Part shown: piece by piece, positions 1 to 8,535 of the stretch
How the letters are laid out: every line of letters starts with the position of its first letter
How positions within the stretch are numbered: position 1 is the stretch's first letter
Assembly (NCBI RefSeq): GCF_042665095.1
Contig: NZ_JBHTBV010000008.1
Source: Gordonibacter pamelaeae
GTDB taxonomy: Bacteria; Actinomycetota; Coriobacteriia; Coriobacteriales; Eggerthellaceae
Length of the DNA stretch: 64,000 nucleotides
Strand: one strand, 5' to 3'
Notes under the pieces: generated by a model
What the model saw: only the letters and a program-made list of their open reading frames with translations
Told to the model about the DNA's origin: nothing
Database searches by the model: none
Position numbers and translations under genes: made by a program

Positions 1-420
1 TACGACGAGGACCTCGAGAGCCTGATCAATGAGCGCGACCGCAACGAGAACGCCCTCTACACGCTGGAGGCGGTGCAGGTGTCCACGGGCTTCCCGCTCA
101 CGCCCACGGCCACCCTCACGCTCAAGGACGTCGAGGGCGTCGAGCGCACGGTGTGCGAGTACGGCACGGGCCCGATCGACGCGGTGTACAAGGCCGTGAA
201 CAAGATCATCGAGGTGGACAACGACCTCGCTGAGTTCTCGGTGCAGTCCGTCACCCGCGGCATCGACGCGCTCGGCGAGGTCACGGTGCGCGTGACGGCG
301 GAGGACGGCGGCATCTACACCGGCCGCGGCGCCGACGGCGACATCATCGTCTCGTCCACGAAGGCGTACCTGAACGCGCTCAACCGCCTGTTGAGCGACA
401 AGCAGGCAGGGCGCGCGTAG
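1..420 (+). CDS. leuA: 2-isopropylmalate synthase, C-terminal part (5' end outside window)
   Basis: The reading frame is open from base 1 and gives the last 139 residues of LeuA, which condenses acetyl-CoA with 2-oxoisovalerate in leucine synthesis. What is visible is the end of the linker and the C-terminal allosteric LeuA-dimer domain that binds leucine: the stretch with YGTGPIDAVYKA, a central beta/alpha fold, and a TKAYLNALNR helix near the end. The TIM-barrel catalytic domain lies upstream of the window. The gene is followed by a strong hairpin terminator. The identity is clear from the C-terminal domain, although homocitrate or citramalate synthases share this domain. Confidence 0.88.
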   Translation, partial: YDEDLESLINERDRNENALYTLEAVQVSTGFPLTPTATLTLKDVEGVERTVCEYGTGPIDAVYKAVNKIIEVDNDLAEFSVQSVTRGIDALGEVTVRVTAEDGGIYTGRGADGDIIVSSTKAYLNALNRLLSDKQAGRA

Positions 421-488
421 GCGGCCGGGAGGTCGTCGGAAGGGCCGGGCGAACCGGCCGGCGCGTCGGAAAAGCGGCGCATGCAGGG

Positions 489-516
489 AAGGACGGCAGC
501 GATGCCGTCCTTTCTT
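489..516 (+). terminator. Rho-independent terminator after leuA
   Basis: A perfect 10-bp stem (489-498 with 503-512) closes a GCGA tetraloop and runs into a T-rich tail. It lies 70 bases after the leuA stop. Confidence 0.85.
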
Positions 517-521
517 ATGTC

Positions 522-559
522 GAAACCCGATCGAAACAGGGGCTCTACACGGCGGAAAC
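522..559 (+). promoter_or_regulatory. GlnR-type box array (candidate) before glutamate synthase
   Basis: GAAAC occurs at 522, 533 and 555, with TCTAC at 544, so four half-sites are spaced 11 bp apart. This is the geometry of the actinobacterial GlnR box (gTnAC-n6-GaAAc repeated). A similar array precedes glnN. That a GlnR-like OmpR-family regulator binds here is inference. Confidence 0.45.
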
Positions 560-605
560 ATTGGGCGCGTACCCTAGAGGCAGCGCAGAGACGAAGGGCC
601 GGCAC

Positions 606-726
606 TCCCGGGGAAAGGCGCGGCGCTTTCGGCGGACCTCCATTGCCCGCGCCTTTCTCCGGGGATGCAGCCCTCGTCTCGCGTGAAAACCGATAGGACG
701 ATCATACGAGAGACGAGGGCCCTTCG
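606..726 (+). promoter_or_regulatory. Structured 5' leader of the glutamate synthase operon
   Basis: Two consecutive inverted repeats are seen. Stem A pairs 607-623 with 647-663 (17 bp, one G-U). Stem B pairs 670-680 with 710-720 (11 bp, perfect). The Shine-Dalgarno GAGGG lies inside the 3' arm of stem B, 7-8 bases before the ATG at 727, so stem B would mask it. The 421-605 stretch before it holds only the leuA terminator and the candidate GlnR boxes. Confidence 0.55.
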
Positions 727-1830
727 ATGAGGCAAAAGGCGGCACTGCGCGAGGGCGACGTGCGCATTCCCTCCGGATGCGCCATCGCCGGCATCATGGA
801 TAGGAGCGGCGCGCGCCATGACGGAAGCGACATCCTTAAGTCCATCGCGCTCATGCACGACCGCAGCAACGGCCTGGGCGGCGGGTTCGCGGCCTACGGC
901 ATCTACCCCGAGTTTGCCGAGCTGTACGCATTTCACATCATGTACGAGGGCAAGGACGCGCGCGACCGCACGGAGGCGTACCTTGACGAGCATTTCGCAA
1001 GCGAGAAGCAGGAGCGCATCCCCGTCGAGCCGACGCGGGGCATCCAGGATCCGCCGGACATCTGGCGTTACTTCCTCGCGCCGCATCCGGTGAGGCTCGC
1101 CATGAGCGGCCTCGACGAGGCCGAGTACACCATGCAGCACGTCTTCCGCATCAACGCGGACATCCCCGGCGCGTTCGTGGCGTCGTCCGGCAAGAACATG
1201 GGCGCGTTCAAGGGCGTCGGCTATCCCGAGGACATCGGCGCGTTCTACCGCATCGAGGACTACCGGGCGTGGCTGTGGACGGCGCACGGGCGCTTTCCTA
1301 CGAACACGCCCGGATGGTGGGGCGGCGCGCATCCGTTCACGCTGCTGAACTGGTCCATCGTGCACAACGGCGAGATATCCAGCTACGACGCGAACCGCCG
1401 CTACGTCGAGCAGTTCGGCTACGAGTGCGCGCTCAAGACCGACACCGAGGTCATCACCTACCTGTTCGACCTGCTGGCGCGCCGCCACGGCCTCTCGCAG
1501 CGGATGGCCGCGCACATCATGTGCGCGAGCGCGTGGGACGAGATCGACAAGATGGACCCGGACGAGGCCGCGTTCGAGACGGCGCTGCGCTGCGTGTACG
1601 CGAGCGCGCTGGTGAACGGCCCCATGTCGGTGATCCTCGGATCGGACGAGGGGCTGCTCGCGCTCAACGACCGCCTGAAGCTGCGCGCCCTCATGGCCGG
1701 CGAGAAGGGCAGCATGGTGTACCTGGCCTCGGAGCAGGCGGCCATCGAGGTGGTGTGCCCCGACGTGGAGAACGTCCGCTCCCTCGAGGGCGGCGAGCCC
1801 TTCGTCGTCCGGCTTGAGAAGGAGGCCTGA
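727..1830 (+). CDS. Glutamate synthase, class II glutamine amidotransferase subunit (split GltB domain 1)
   Basis: This 367-residue protein corresponds to the N-terminal glutaminase domain of the large GOGAT subunit, which releases ammonia from glutamine. The nucleophile is expected at Cys18 in CAIAGIMD. The 17 residues before it would be a propeptide that must be removed to expose the Cys, as in full-length GltB. Other family signatures are GRFPTNTP, VHNGEIS and KTDTEVITY. The ATG at 727 has GAGGG in front of it, inside a leader hairpin. It is the first of three genes that together rebuild GltB, in the archaeal/anaerobe arrangement. The stop is 3 bases before the next ATG. Confidence 0.85.
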   Translation: MRQKAALREGDVRIPSGCAIAGIMDRSGARHDGSDILKSIALMHDRSNGLGGGFAAYGIYPEFAELYAFHIMYEGKDARDRTEAYLDEHFASEKQERIPVEPTRGIQDPPDIWRYFLAPHPVRLAMSGLDEAEYTMQHVFRINADIPGAFVASSGKNMGAFKGVGYPEDIGAFYRIEDYRAWLWTAHGRFPTNTPGWWGGAHPFTLLNWSIVHNGEISSYDANRRYVEQFGYECALKTDTEVITYLFDLLARRHGLSQRMAAHIMCASAWDEIDKMDPDEAAFETALRCVYASALVNGPMSVILGSDEGLLALNDRLKLRALMAGEKGSMVYLASEQAAIEVVCPDVENVRSLEGGEPFVVRLEKEA

Positions 1831-1833
1831 GGC

Positions 1834-3339
1834 ATGCTCGATTACCTGCTACCCCGCTACAAGGTGCTGCGCGACGCCGAACTGTGCGTCCAGTGCGGCG
1901 CGTGCGAGCGCTCGTGCGCCAACGAGGTGCACAAGGTCGACGAGGAGCTCGGCCGCGTCACCGCCGACCACCGCGCGTGCGTGAACTGCCAGCGCTGCGT
2001 GATCATGTGCCCTGTCGGCGCGCTGGCCATCGCGCAGTGGCCGCAGGTTGGCAACGGCTCGAACAACTGGACGCTCGCCGCCATGCAGGACGTCGCCAAG
2101 CAGGCGCAGACCGGCGCGGTGCTGCTGTCCTCGATGGGCAACCCGCAGCCCTACCCGATCTACTGGGACCGCTTGCTGCTGAACGCGAGCCAGGTGACGA
2201 ACCCCTCCATCGACCCCTTGCGCGAGCCCATGGAGACGCGCGTGCTGCTGGGCAGCCGGCCCGATGTTCTCGAGGTGGACGAGCGGGCCCGCACGGTGAC
2301 GACGAAGATGCCGCCGCAGATAAAGCTGGACGTGCCCCTCATGTTCTCGGCCATGAGCTTCGGCTCCATCTCGCTCAACGCTCAGAAGGCGCTCGCCATG
2401 GCGGCCGAGGAGCTGGGCACGTGCTTCAACACCGGCGAGGGCGGCCTGCACAAGGACCTCGAGCGCTACGGGGGGCACGCCGTGGTGCAGGTGGCCAGCG
2501 GCCGCTTCGGCGTGGACGCGCATTACCTGAACGCCGGCGCCATGATCGAGATCAAGATAGGCCAGGGCGCCAAGCCCGGCATCGGCGGGCACCTGCCTGG
2601 CGAGAAGATCGGCGAGGAGGTGTCGCGGACCCGCATGATCCCGCGCGGCACCGACGCCATCTCGCCCGCGCCTCACCACGACATCTACTCCATCGAGGAC
2701 CTGCGCCAGCTCGTGTTCTCCCTCAAGGAGGCCACGCGCTACGCCAAGCCCGTGGCCGTGAAGATCGCCGCCGTGCACAACGTCGCGGCCATCGCCAGCG
2801 GCGCGGCGCGCGCCGGAGCGGACGTCGTCGTGGTCGACGGCTTCCGCGGCGGCACGGGGGCGGCCCCCGCGCGCATCCGCGACAACGTGGGCATTCCCCT
2901 CGAGCTCGCGCTGGCCTCCGTGGACAAGCGCCTGCACGACGAGGGCATCCGCTCGAGGGTGAGCCTCGTGGCGGGCGGGTCCGTCCGCAACTCGGCGGAC
3001 GTGGTGCGCGCGGTGGCGCTGGGGGCCGACGCCGTGTACTGCGCGAGCGCCGCGCTCATCGCGATGGGGTGCCACCAGTGCCAGGACTGCGCGAGCGGAC
3101 GGTGCAACTGGGGCATCGCCACGCAGCGCCCGGAGCTGACCAAGCGCCTCAACCCCGAGGTGGCGGCCGAGCGCGTGGTCAACCTCGTGCGCGCATGGAA
3201 CCATGAGATCCAGGAGATGATGGGCGGCATGGGCATCAACGCCATCGACAGCCTGCGGGGCAACCGCCTCATGCTGCGCGGGATCGGGCTCACCGAGAAA
3301 GAGCTCGAGATCCTCGGCGTGAAGCACGCGGGAGAGTGA
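1834..3339 (+). CDS. Glutamate synthase central/FMN domain with N-terminal 2x[4Fe-4S] ferredoxin module
   Basis: The 501-residue protein starts with two ferredoxin-type motifs: Cys18, 21, 24 and 28, then Cys49, 52, 55 and 59. These are followed by the FMN-binding TIM barrel that reduces 2-oxoglutarate plus ammonia to glutamate. Signatures are GEGGLHKD, KPGIGGHLPG, the DGFRGGTGAAP phosphate loop and the CHQCQDCASGRC cluster ligands for the 3Fe-4S centre. The start has a clear AAGGAGG site. No GltD-like NAD(P)H subunit follows, so electrons probably enter through the fused ferredoxin module from a separate reductase or ferredoxin (inference). Confidence 0.9.
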   Translation: MLDYLLPRYKVLRDAELCVQCGACERSCANEVHKVDEELGRVTADHRACVNCQRCVIMCPVGALAIAQWPQVGNGSNNWTLAAMQDVAKQAQTGAVLLSSMGNPQPYPIYWDRLLLNASQVTNPSIDPLREPMETRVLLGSRPDVLEVDERARTVTTKMPPQIKLDVPLMFSAMSFGSISLNAQKALAMAAEELGTCFNTGEGGLHKDLERYGGHAVVQVASGRFGVDAHYLNAGAMIEIKIGQGAKPGIGGHLPGEKIGEEVSRTRMIPRGTDAISPAPHHDIYSIEDLRQLVFSLKEATRYAKPVAVKIAAVHNVAAIASGAARAGADVVVVDGFRGGTGAAPARIRDNVGIPLELALASVDKRLHDEGIRSRVSLVAGGSVRNSADVVRAVALGADAVYCASAALIAMGCHQCQDCASGRCNWGIATQRPELTKRLNPEVAAERVVNLVRAWNHEIQEMMGGMGINAIDSLRGNRLMLRGIGLTEKELEILGVKHAGE

Positions 3340-3350
3340 GGGGGACGATG

Positions 3351-4079
3351 ATGGGGAAGAGGGTTTCCGTGACGCTCGGCACCGAGCATTTCACCGAGGC
3401 GAACGAGACGGTGCGCGACGCTTTGCTGCGCGCCGACACGGTGGTGGTGCGCGAGGCGTTCGCCCAGCGCTACCTGGGCTGCGCGATGCCGACGGGCAAG
3501 ACGCTCGAGATCCACGGCGTGCCCGGCAACGACCTGGCGTGCTATTTGGACGGCGGCCGCATCGAGGTGTTCGGCAACGCTCAGGACCAGGTGGGCAACA
3601 CCATGGACGGCGGCTGCATCGTGGTGCATGGGCGCTGCGGCGACGCGGCGGGCTACGGTATGCGCGGCGGGCAGATCTTCGTGCGCGACGGTTGCGGCTG
3701 GCGCGTGGGCATCCATATGAAGCAGTTCGAGGACAAGCGCCCCGCCATCGTCATCGGCGGCGACGCAGGCAGCTTCCTCGGCGAGTACCTGGCGGGCGGC
3801 GTCATCGTGCTCTTGGGCAAGCCGGGGCGCCACCTGGCCACCGGCATGCACGGCGGCGTGATCTACCTCAAGCACCGCATCGCCGATGACGAGGTGTCGG
3901 AGGGCCTGGTGCAGGAACCGGTGGACGAAGCCGACCGCGCCCTCATCCGCAGCCTGCTCGAACGCTACAACGGCTTCTTCGCCGCCGACCTCGGCGCGCC
4001 CGTCGACGCCACCGGCGAGGGCTTCTTCCGCCTGCGCCCCGCCACCGCCCGCCCCTACGCCAGCATGTACGCCAACTGA
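3351..4079 (+). CDS. Glutamate synthase GXGXG (C-terminal alpha) domain protein
   Basis: About 242 residues of right-handed beta-helix repeats (GGRIEVFGNAQDQVGN, GGCIVVHGRCGDAAGY, GGQIFVRDG, GGVIVLLGKPG), matching the C-terminal structural domain of GltB. It completes the split large subunit with the two genes upstream. Three starts are possible: GTG at 3336 overlapping the previous stop, ATG at 3348 or ATG at 3351. The GAGGGGG site ends at 3344, which suits 3351 best. Related domains also occur in tungsten formylmethanofuran dehydrogenase subunit C, but the operon settles the role. Confidence 0.85.
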   Translation: MGKRVSVTLGTEHFTEANETVRDALLRADTVVVREAFAQRYLGCAMPTGKTLEIHGVPGNDLACYLDGGRIEVFGNAQDQVGNTMDGGCIVVHGRCGDAAGYGMRGGQIFVRDGCGWRVGIHMKQFEDKRPAIVIGGDAGSFLGEYLAGGVIVLLGKPGRHLATGMHGGVIYLKHRIADDEVSEGLVQEPVDEADRALIRSLLERYNGFFAADLGAPVDATGEGFFRLRPATARPYASMYAN

Positions 4080-4125
4080 TAAGACCCCTTCGTCATCCCG
4101 TGGGAAGCGGCGAAGGGCGAAGCCG

Positions 4126-4181
4126 AAGAATCCCGTGAGGCGCCAGCCGCGAGGTTTCCAGCCGCTGCACGGGATTCTTTG
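4126..4181 (+). terminator. Terminator-like hairpin after the glutamate synthase operon
   Basis: A perfect 12-bp stem (AAGAATCCCGTG at 4126-4137 with its complement at 4168-4179) has a 30-base loop and ends in TTT. It lies 46 bases after the last glutamate synthase gene. Confidence 0.55.
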
Positions 4182-4248
4182 TGCTAAGGGGGAGGGACGG
4201 CGTCAGGCGGTTGCCTGCGTCGAGGGCTCTTCGCTTTCGGATCGTTCC

Positions 4249-4403
4249 AAGTCACAGTTTTGGCCGCTGTGAAGCCTTGCTGCGACACCCGACGGCGAAC
4301 CGCTCTGCGTCACCTGGCCGAACGACTTGTCCCGGTCGCTGCTCAGGCGCTCAGACGGCCCGCAGAGCGCAAAAAGGCTTCACAGCGGCCAAAACTGTGA
4401 CTT
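4249..4403. repeat. 155-bp element bounded by a perfect 30-bp inverted repeat
   Basis: Bases 4249-4278 and 4374-4403 are exact reverse complements of each other. Inside them a second perfect pair sits at 4301-4309 and 4361-4369. It lies between the convergent glutamate synthase operon and pyrG. It has no credible coding frame. It could be a MITE-like remnant or a large bidirectional terminator or structured RNA. The rest of the 4080-4540 gap holds only the terminator listed separately. Confidence 0.7.
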
Positions 4404-4540
4404 CGAGCCCGGCCTTTTGCGAAACTGCCCTCCGTTGGAAAGGGAATCGGCAAGGGGACTGCCAAGAGAACCGTCTTTGACGCGTCCTGCTGAGAGAACG
4501 TCCCTTCATCATCCTGCTCCGTCTATGTGATGGCATTTCC

Positions 4541-6142
4541 TCATCCTCGTCGGGAGACGGCAGCGCTGACGAATCCCAAGAACAGCGGGTGGGGGCGGGT
4601 GGGGCGGCTCTTGAACTCGGGGTGGCCCTGGCTGGCCACGAACCAGGGATGATCCGCCAGCTCCACCATCTCGACGAGCCGGCCGTCGGGAGACACGCCC
4701 GACACCGTGAGCCCCGCCTCCTGCAGCGCGTCGCGGAACGCGTTGTTCACCTCGTAGCGGTGGCGATGCCGCTCGTAGACCACCTCTTCGCCGTAGGCCT
4801 CGAAGGCCCGCGTCCCCGGCAGCACGCGGCAGGGGTACGCGCCCAGGCGCATGGTGCCGCCCTTGTCCTCCACGTCCTCCTGCTCGGGCATGAGGTCGAT
4901 CACGGGATAGGCGGCTTCGGCGCCGAACTCGGCGGACGTCGCGTCCGGCATGCCGGCCACGTGGCGCGCGAACTCGCACACGGCGGCCTGGAGCCCCAGG
5001 CAGATGCCCAGAAACGGCACGCCGTTCTCGCGCGCGTAGCGAACGGCGGCAATCTTGCCCTCGAAGGCGCGCTCCCCGAAGCCGCCGGGCACGAGGATGC
5101 CGTCCGTGTCGGCCAGCGCCTCGGCCACGTTCCCCTCGTCGATCTCCTCGCCGTCCACCAAGCGCATGTCCACGTGGCGGCCGTGCGCCACGCCCGCATG
5201 GCCGAGCGCCTCCATCACGGACAGGTACGCGTCGGGCAGGCTCACGTACTTGCCCACCACGGCGATGCGCACCTCGCCCTCGCAAGCGTTCGCGGCCGCG
5301 ACGAACGAGCGCAGCGGCCCGAGGTCGGCCTCGCGCGGCTCGAGCCCCAACCGGGCGAGCACCAGCTCGTCGAAGCGCTGGTCGTGCAGCACGAGCGGCA
5401 CCTCGTAGATGGACGGCGCGTCCACGCAGGCCAGCACTTCCTCCGGTCGCACGTCGCAGAACAGCGCGATCTTCTCGCGCACGGGGTCGGTCACCTCGTG
5501 GTCGCTGCGGCACACGATGAAGTCGGGCTGCACGCCCAGCGACCGCAGCTCCTTCACCGAGTGCTGCGTGGGCTTCGTCTTCGCCTCGTGGGCGGCGGTG
5601 ATGTAGGGCACTAGCGTCACGTGCGCGAACAGCACGTCGCCGGCGGGGTGCTCCTTCTTGAACTGGCGCGCGGCCTCGATGAAGGGCAGCGACTCGATGT
5701 CGCCGATGGTGCCGCCTATCTCGGAGATGACGATGTCGGCGCCCGACTGCTCGGCGATGCGGCGCAGGCGCTCCTTGATGGCCTCGGTGACGTGCGGGAT
5801 CACCTGCACCGTGCCGCCCAGGAAGTCGCCGCGCCGCTCACGCGCGATGAGCGAGCGGTAGATGGAGCCCTGCGTGAAGTTGGACTCGCGCGAGAGGTTC
5901 TCGTCGATGAAGCGCTCGTAATGCCCGAGGTCCAGGTCGCCCTCGTGGCCGTCCTCGGTCACGAACACCTCGCCGTGCTGGAAGGGGCTCATGGTGCCGG
6001 GGTCCACGTTGAGGTAGGGGTCCATCTTCTGCATGGTCACGCGGTAGCCGCGCGCCTTCAGCAGGTGTCCGAGCGATGCCGCGGTGATGCCCTTGCCGAG
6101 CGACGAAACGACGCCGCCGGTCACGAAAATGTGCTTTGCCAT
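4541..6142 (-). CDS. pyrG: CTP synthase
   Basis: The 533-residue protein has the full CTP synthase layout. An N-terminal amidoligase domain begins MAKHIFVTGGVVSSLGKG (P-loop) and contains GGTIGDIESLPF. A C-terminal class I glutamine amidotransferase domain has GICLGLQ with the catalytic Cys and ends with a GHPEFKSRP segment. It converts UTP to CTP using ATP and glutamine. The ATG at 6142 is preceded by GAGGAG. The frame stays open further upstream, but that part has no family similarity. The gene is transcribed divergently from glnN, so two glutamine-linked enzymes share this intergenic region. Confidence 0.97.
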   Translation of the reverse strand: MAKHIFVTGGVVSSLGKGITAASLGHLLKARGYRVTMQKMDPYLNVDPGTMSPFQHGEVFVTEDGHEGDLDLGHYERFIDENLSRESNFTQGSIYRSLIARERRGDFLGGTVQVIPHVTEAIKERLRRIAEQSGADIVISEIGGTIGDIESLPFIEAARQFKKEHPAGDVLFAHVTLVPYITAAHEAKTKPTQHSVKELRSLGVQPDFIVCRSDHEVTDPVREKIALFCDVRPEEVLACVDAPSIYEVPLVLHDQRFDELVLARLGLEPREADLGPLRSFVAAANACEGEVRIAVVGKYVSLPDAYLSVMEALGHAGVAHGRHVDMRLVDGEEIDEGNVAEALADTDGILVPGGFGERAFEGKIAAVRYARENGVPFLGICLGLQAAVCEFARHVAGMPDATSAEFGAEAAYPVIDLMPEQEDVEDKGGTMRLGAYPCRVLPGTRAFEAYGEEVVYERHRHRYEVNNAFRDALQEAGLTVSGVSPDGRLVEMVELADHPWFVASQGHPEFKSRPTRPHPLFLGFVSAAVSRRG

Positions 6143-6280
6143 AGCTCTCCTCACGTTCAAAGGCGTCCTCCAAACGTCTTTCGATTGTAGGCGACGCCGT
6201 CGCCCGCCGCCTGCCGCGCCCCATGATTTCACCTGCTTGAAACACAGGCGCCCTTTGCGCCCGTCGGCGCGCGGCTCGAT

Positions 6281-6317
6281 GTAACACGAGTTTACCGAGT
6301 GGAAAACTGCTCGAAAC
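6281..6317 (+). promoter_or_regulatory. GlnR-type box array (candidate) before glnN
   Basis: GTAAC at 6281, TTACC at 6292 and AAAAC at 6303 are spaced 11 bp apart, with a further GAAAC at 6313. The spacing and sequence resemble both the array at 522-559 and the GlnR consensus. The stretch also reads TGTAA-N7-TTACC, one mismatch from the TnrA/GlnR palindrome of Firmicutes. Regulator identity is inference. Confidence 0.4.
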
Positions 6318-6402
6318 ACGAGGCCGGTAGCGTGAGGGGGGAAGTGAGAACAGGATGGGCCGGCGAACGGCGACCGGCGCCGACGAGTAAGGAGCGCGCG
6401 AC

Positions 6403-8493
6403 ATGGCGAAGGTTTCGGAGATCTACGGCTCGATGGTGTTCAACGAGCATACGATGCAGGAGCGGCTTCCGTCCGCCACCTACAAGAGCCTGCGCAAGAC
6501 CATCGAGGAAGGCCAGCCGCTCGACAGAGAGGTGGCGAACGTCGTGGCGCACGCCATGAAGGAGTGGGCCATCGAGAAGGGGGCGACCCACTTCACGCAC
6601 TGGTTCCAGCCGCTCTCGGGCATCACGTCGGAGAAGCACGACAGCTTCATCGACCCCTGCCCCGACGGCCGCGCCATCATGAGCTTCTCGGGCAAGGAGC
6701 TGATCCAGGGCGAGCCCGACGCGTCGTCGTTCCCCTCGGGCGGCCTGCGCGCCACCTTCGAGGCCCGCGGCTACACGGCGTGGGACCCCACCAGCTTCGC
6801 CTTCATCAAGGACGAGGTGCTGTGCATCCCCACCGCGTTCTGCAGCTACACCGGCGAGGCGCTCGACAAGAAGACGCCGCTTTTGCGCTCCATGAGCGCC
6901 ATCGACGAGCAGGCCAAGCGCGTGCTGGCGCTGTTCGGTGAGGCCCCGGCCCGGGTGACCACCACCGTGGGGTCGGAGCAGGAGTACTTCCTCATCTCCG
7001 AGAAGGACTACGCCAAGCGCCAAGACCTCATCATGTGCGGCCGCACCCTGTTCGGCTACCCGCCGTGCAAGGGCCAGGAGCTGGAGGAGCACTACTTCGG
7101 CGCCATCCGCCCGTCGGTGAACGAGTTCATGAAGGAGCTCGACGACGAGCTGTGGAAGATCGGCGTGTCCGCCAAGACCAAGCACAACGAGGTGGCCCCC
7201 GCCCAGCACGAGCTGGCGCCCATCTTCACCAACAGCAACCGCGCCATCGACGAGAACCTGCTCACGATGGAGAAGATGCGCCTGCTGGCATCGCATCACG
7301 GCCTGGTGTGCCTGCAGCACGAGAAGCCCTTCGAGGGCATCAACGGCTCGGGCAAGCACAACAACTGGTCCATCTCGGCCGGCAAGACCAACCTGCTCGA
7401 CCCGGGCGAGACGCCCATGGACAACCTGCGCTTCCTCGTGTTCCTCACGGGCGTCATCCAGGCGGTCGACGACTACCAGGAGCTGCTGCGCATGTCGGTG
7501 GCCTCGGCCGGCAACGACCACCGCTTGGGCGCGAACGAGGCCCCGCCGGCCATCATCTCCATCTTCCTGGGAGACGAGCTGGGGGCCATCGTGGACGCGC
7601 TCATCGACGGCCACGCCTACACCTCGGCCGACAAGGTTGCCATGGACCTGGGCGTGGCCGTGCTGCCGAACTTCCTGAAGGACAACACCGACCGCAACCG
7701 CACCTCACCGTTCGCGTTCACGGGCAACAAGTTCGAGTTCCGCATGCCGGGCTCCGCCGTGAACCTGTCCGACTGCAACATGATCCTCAACACCGCGATG
7801 GCGAAGAGCCTCAAGGGCTTCGCCGACGCGATGGAGGGGAAGGCAGGGGAGGAGTTCGAGGCGGCCGCCATCGCGTACGTCAAGGAAACCCTGGTCGAGC
7901 ACCAGCGCATCATCTTCAACGGCAACGGCTACTCCGACGAGTGGCCGGCCGAGGCGGAGCGCCGGGGCCTGGCCAACCACCGCACCACCGCCGACGCGCT
8001 GCCGTGCCTCGTGGCGCCCGAGAGCGTCGCGCTGTTCGAGGAGTTCGGCGTGCTCTCCGAGCCCGAGGTGCGCAGCCGCTACGAGGTGAAGCTGGAGAAG
8101 TACAACAAGCTCGTCAACATCGAGGCGCGCACGATGAAGCGCATGGTGCGCCGCGCCTACCTGCCCGCCATCAACGCCTACGCCGCCAAGGTGGCCGGCC
8201 ATATCACTGCGGTGAAGGCCGCGAGCGCCGGAGCCGACACGGGCCAGCAGGAGAGGCTGCTGGAGAAGCTGCTGGCCGGCGTGCGCGAGATCGACGCGCA
8301 GCTGCAGGTGCTCGACGCCGCCCACCACGCCAACATCGAGATGGCCGATCAGCAACGGCGCGCGAACGACAACGCGCACCATATCCTGCCCATCATGGAC
8401 AAGCTGCGCGTCGCCGTGGACGCCGTCGAGGTGGTCGTCGACCGCGACCACTGGCCGGTGCCCACCTACAACGATATGCTCTTCTACGTATAA
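6403..8493 (+). CDS. glnN: Glutamine synthetase type III
   Basis: At 696 residues this has the length typical of GSIII, much longer than GSI. It begins MAKVSEIYGSMVF and carries family blocks THFTHWFQP, SFSGKELIQGEPD, TVGSEQEYFLI, KHNEVAPAQHE and GINGSGKHNNWS, which include the glutamate- and ATP-binding residues. A C-terminal helical region of about 150 residues follows. It makes glutamine from glutamate, ammonia and ATP and feeds the glutamate synthase encoded 2.3 kb upstream. The GlnR-like array and a 5' leader of about 85 bases precede it. An AAGGAG site supports the ATG. Confidence 0.96.
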   Translation: MAKVSEIYGSMVFNEHTMQERLPSATYKSLRKTIEEGQPLDREVANVVAHAMKEWAIEKGATHFTHWFQPLSGITSEKHDSFIDPCPDGRAIMSFSGKELIQGEPDASSFPSGGLRATFEARGYTAWDPTSFAFIKDEVLCIPTAFCSYTGEALDKKTPLLRSMSAIDEQAKRVLALFGEAPARVTTTVGSEQEYFLISEKDYAKRQDLIMCGRTLFGYPPCKGQELEEHYFGAIRPSVNEFMKELDDELWKIGVSAKTKHNEVAPAQHELAPIFTNSNRAIDENLLTMEKMRLLASHHGLVCLQHEKPFEGINGSGKHNNWSISAGKTNLLDPGETPMDNLRFLVFLTGVIQAVDDYQELLRMSVASAGNDHRLGANEAPPAIISIFLGDELGAIVDALIDGHAYTSADKVAMDLGVAVLPNFLKDNTDRNRTSPFAFTGNKFEFRMPGSAVNLSDCNMILNTAMAKSLKGFADAMEGKAGEEFEAAAIAYVKETLVEHQRIIFNGNGYSDEWPAEAERRGLANHRTTADALPCLVAPESVALFEEFGVLSEPEVRSRYEVKLEKYNKLVNIEARTMKRMVRRAYLPAINAYAAKVAGHITAVKAASAGADTGQQERLLEKLLAGVREIDAQLQVLDAAHHANIEMADQQRRANDNAHHILPIMDKLRVAVDAVEVVVDRDHWPVPTYNDMLFYV

Positions 8494-8494
8494 C

Positions 8495-8522
8495 GTTCCG
8501 GCGGCTTGCCAGCCGCCGGAAC
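8495..8522 (+). terminator. Hairpin directly after glnN
   Basis: A perfect 12-bp GC-rich stem (8495-8506 with 8511-8522) has a TGCC loop and starts right after the stop codon. There is no T tract, so it may protect the 3' end rather than terminate. Confidence 0.5.
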
Positions 8523-8535
8523 TGCTCGACGCTGC

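Noticed and set aside
4181..4536. Small open frames on both strands in the glutamate synthase-pyrG gap
   Set aside because: They run through the inverted repeats, lack ribosome sites and have no similarity.
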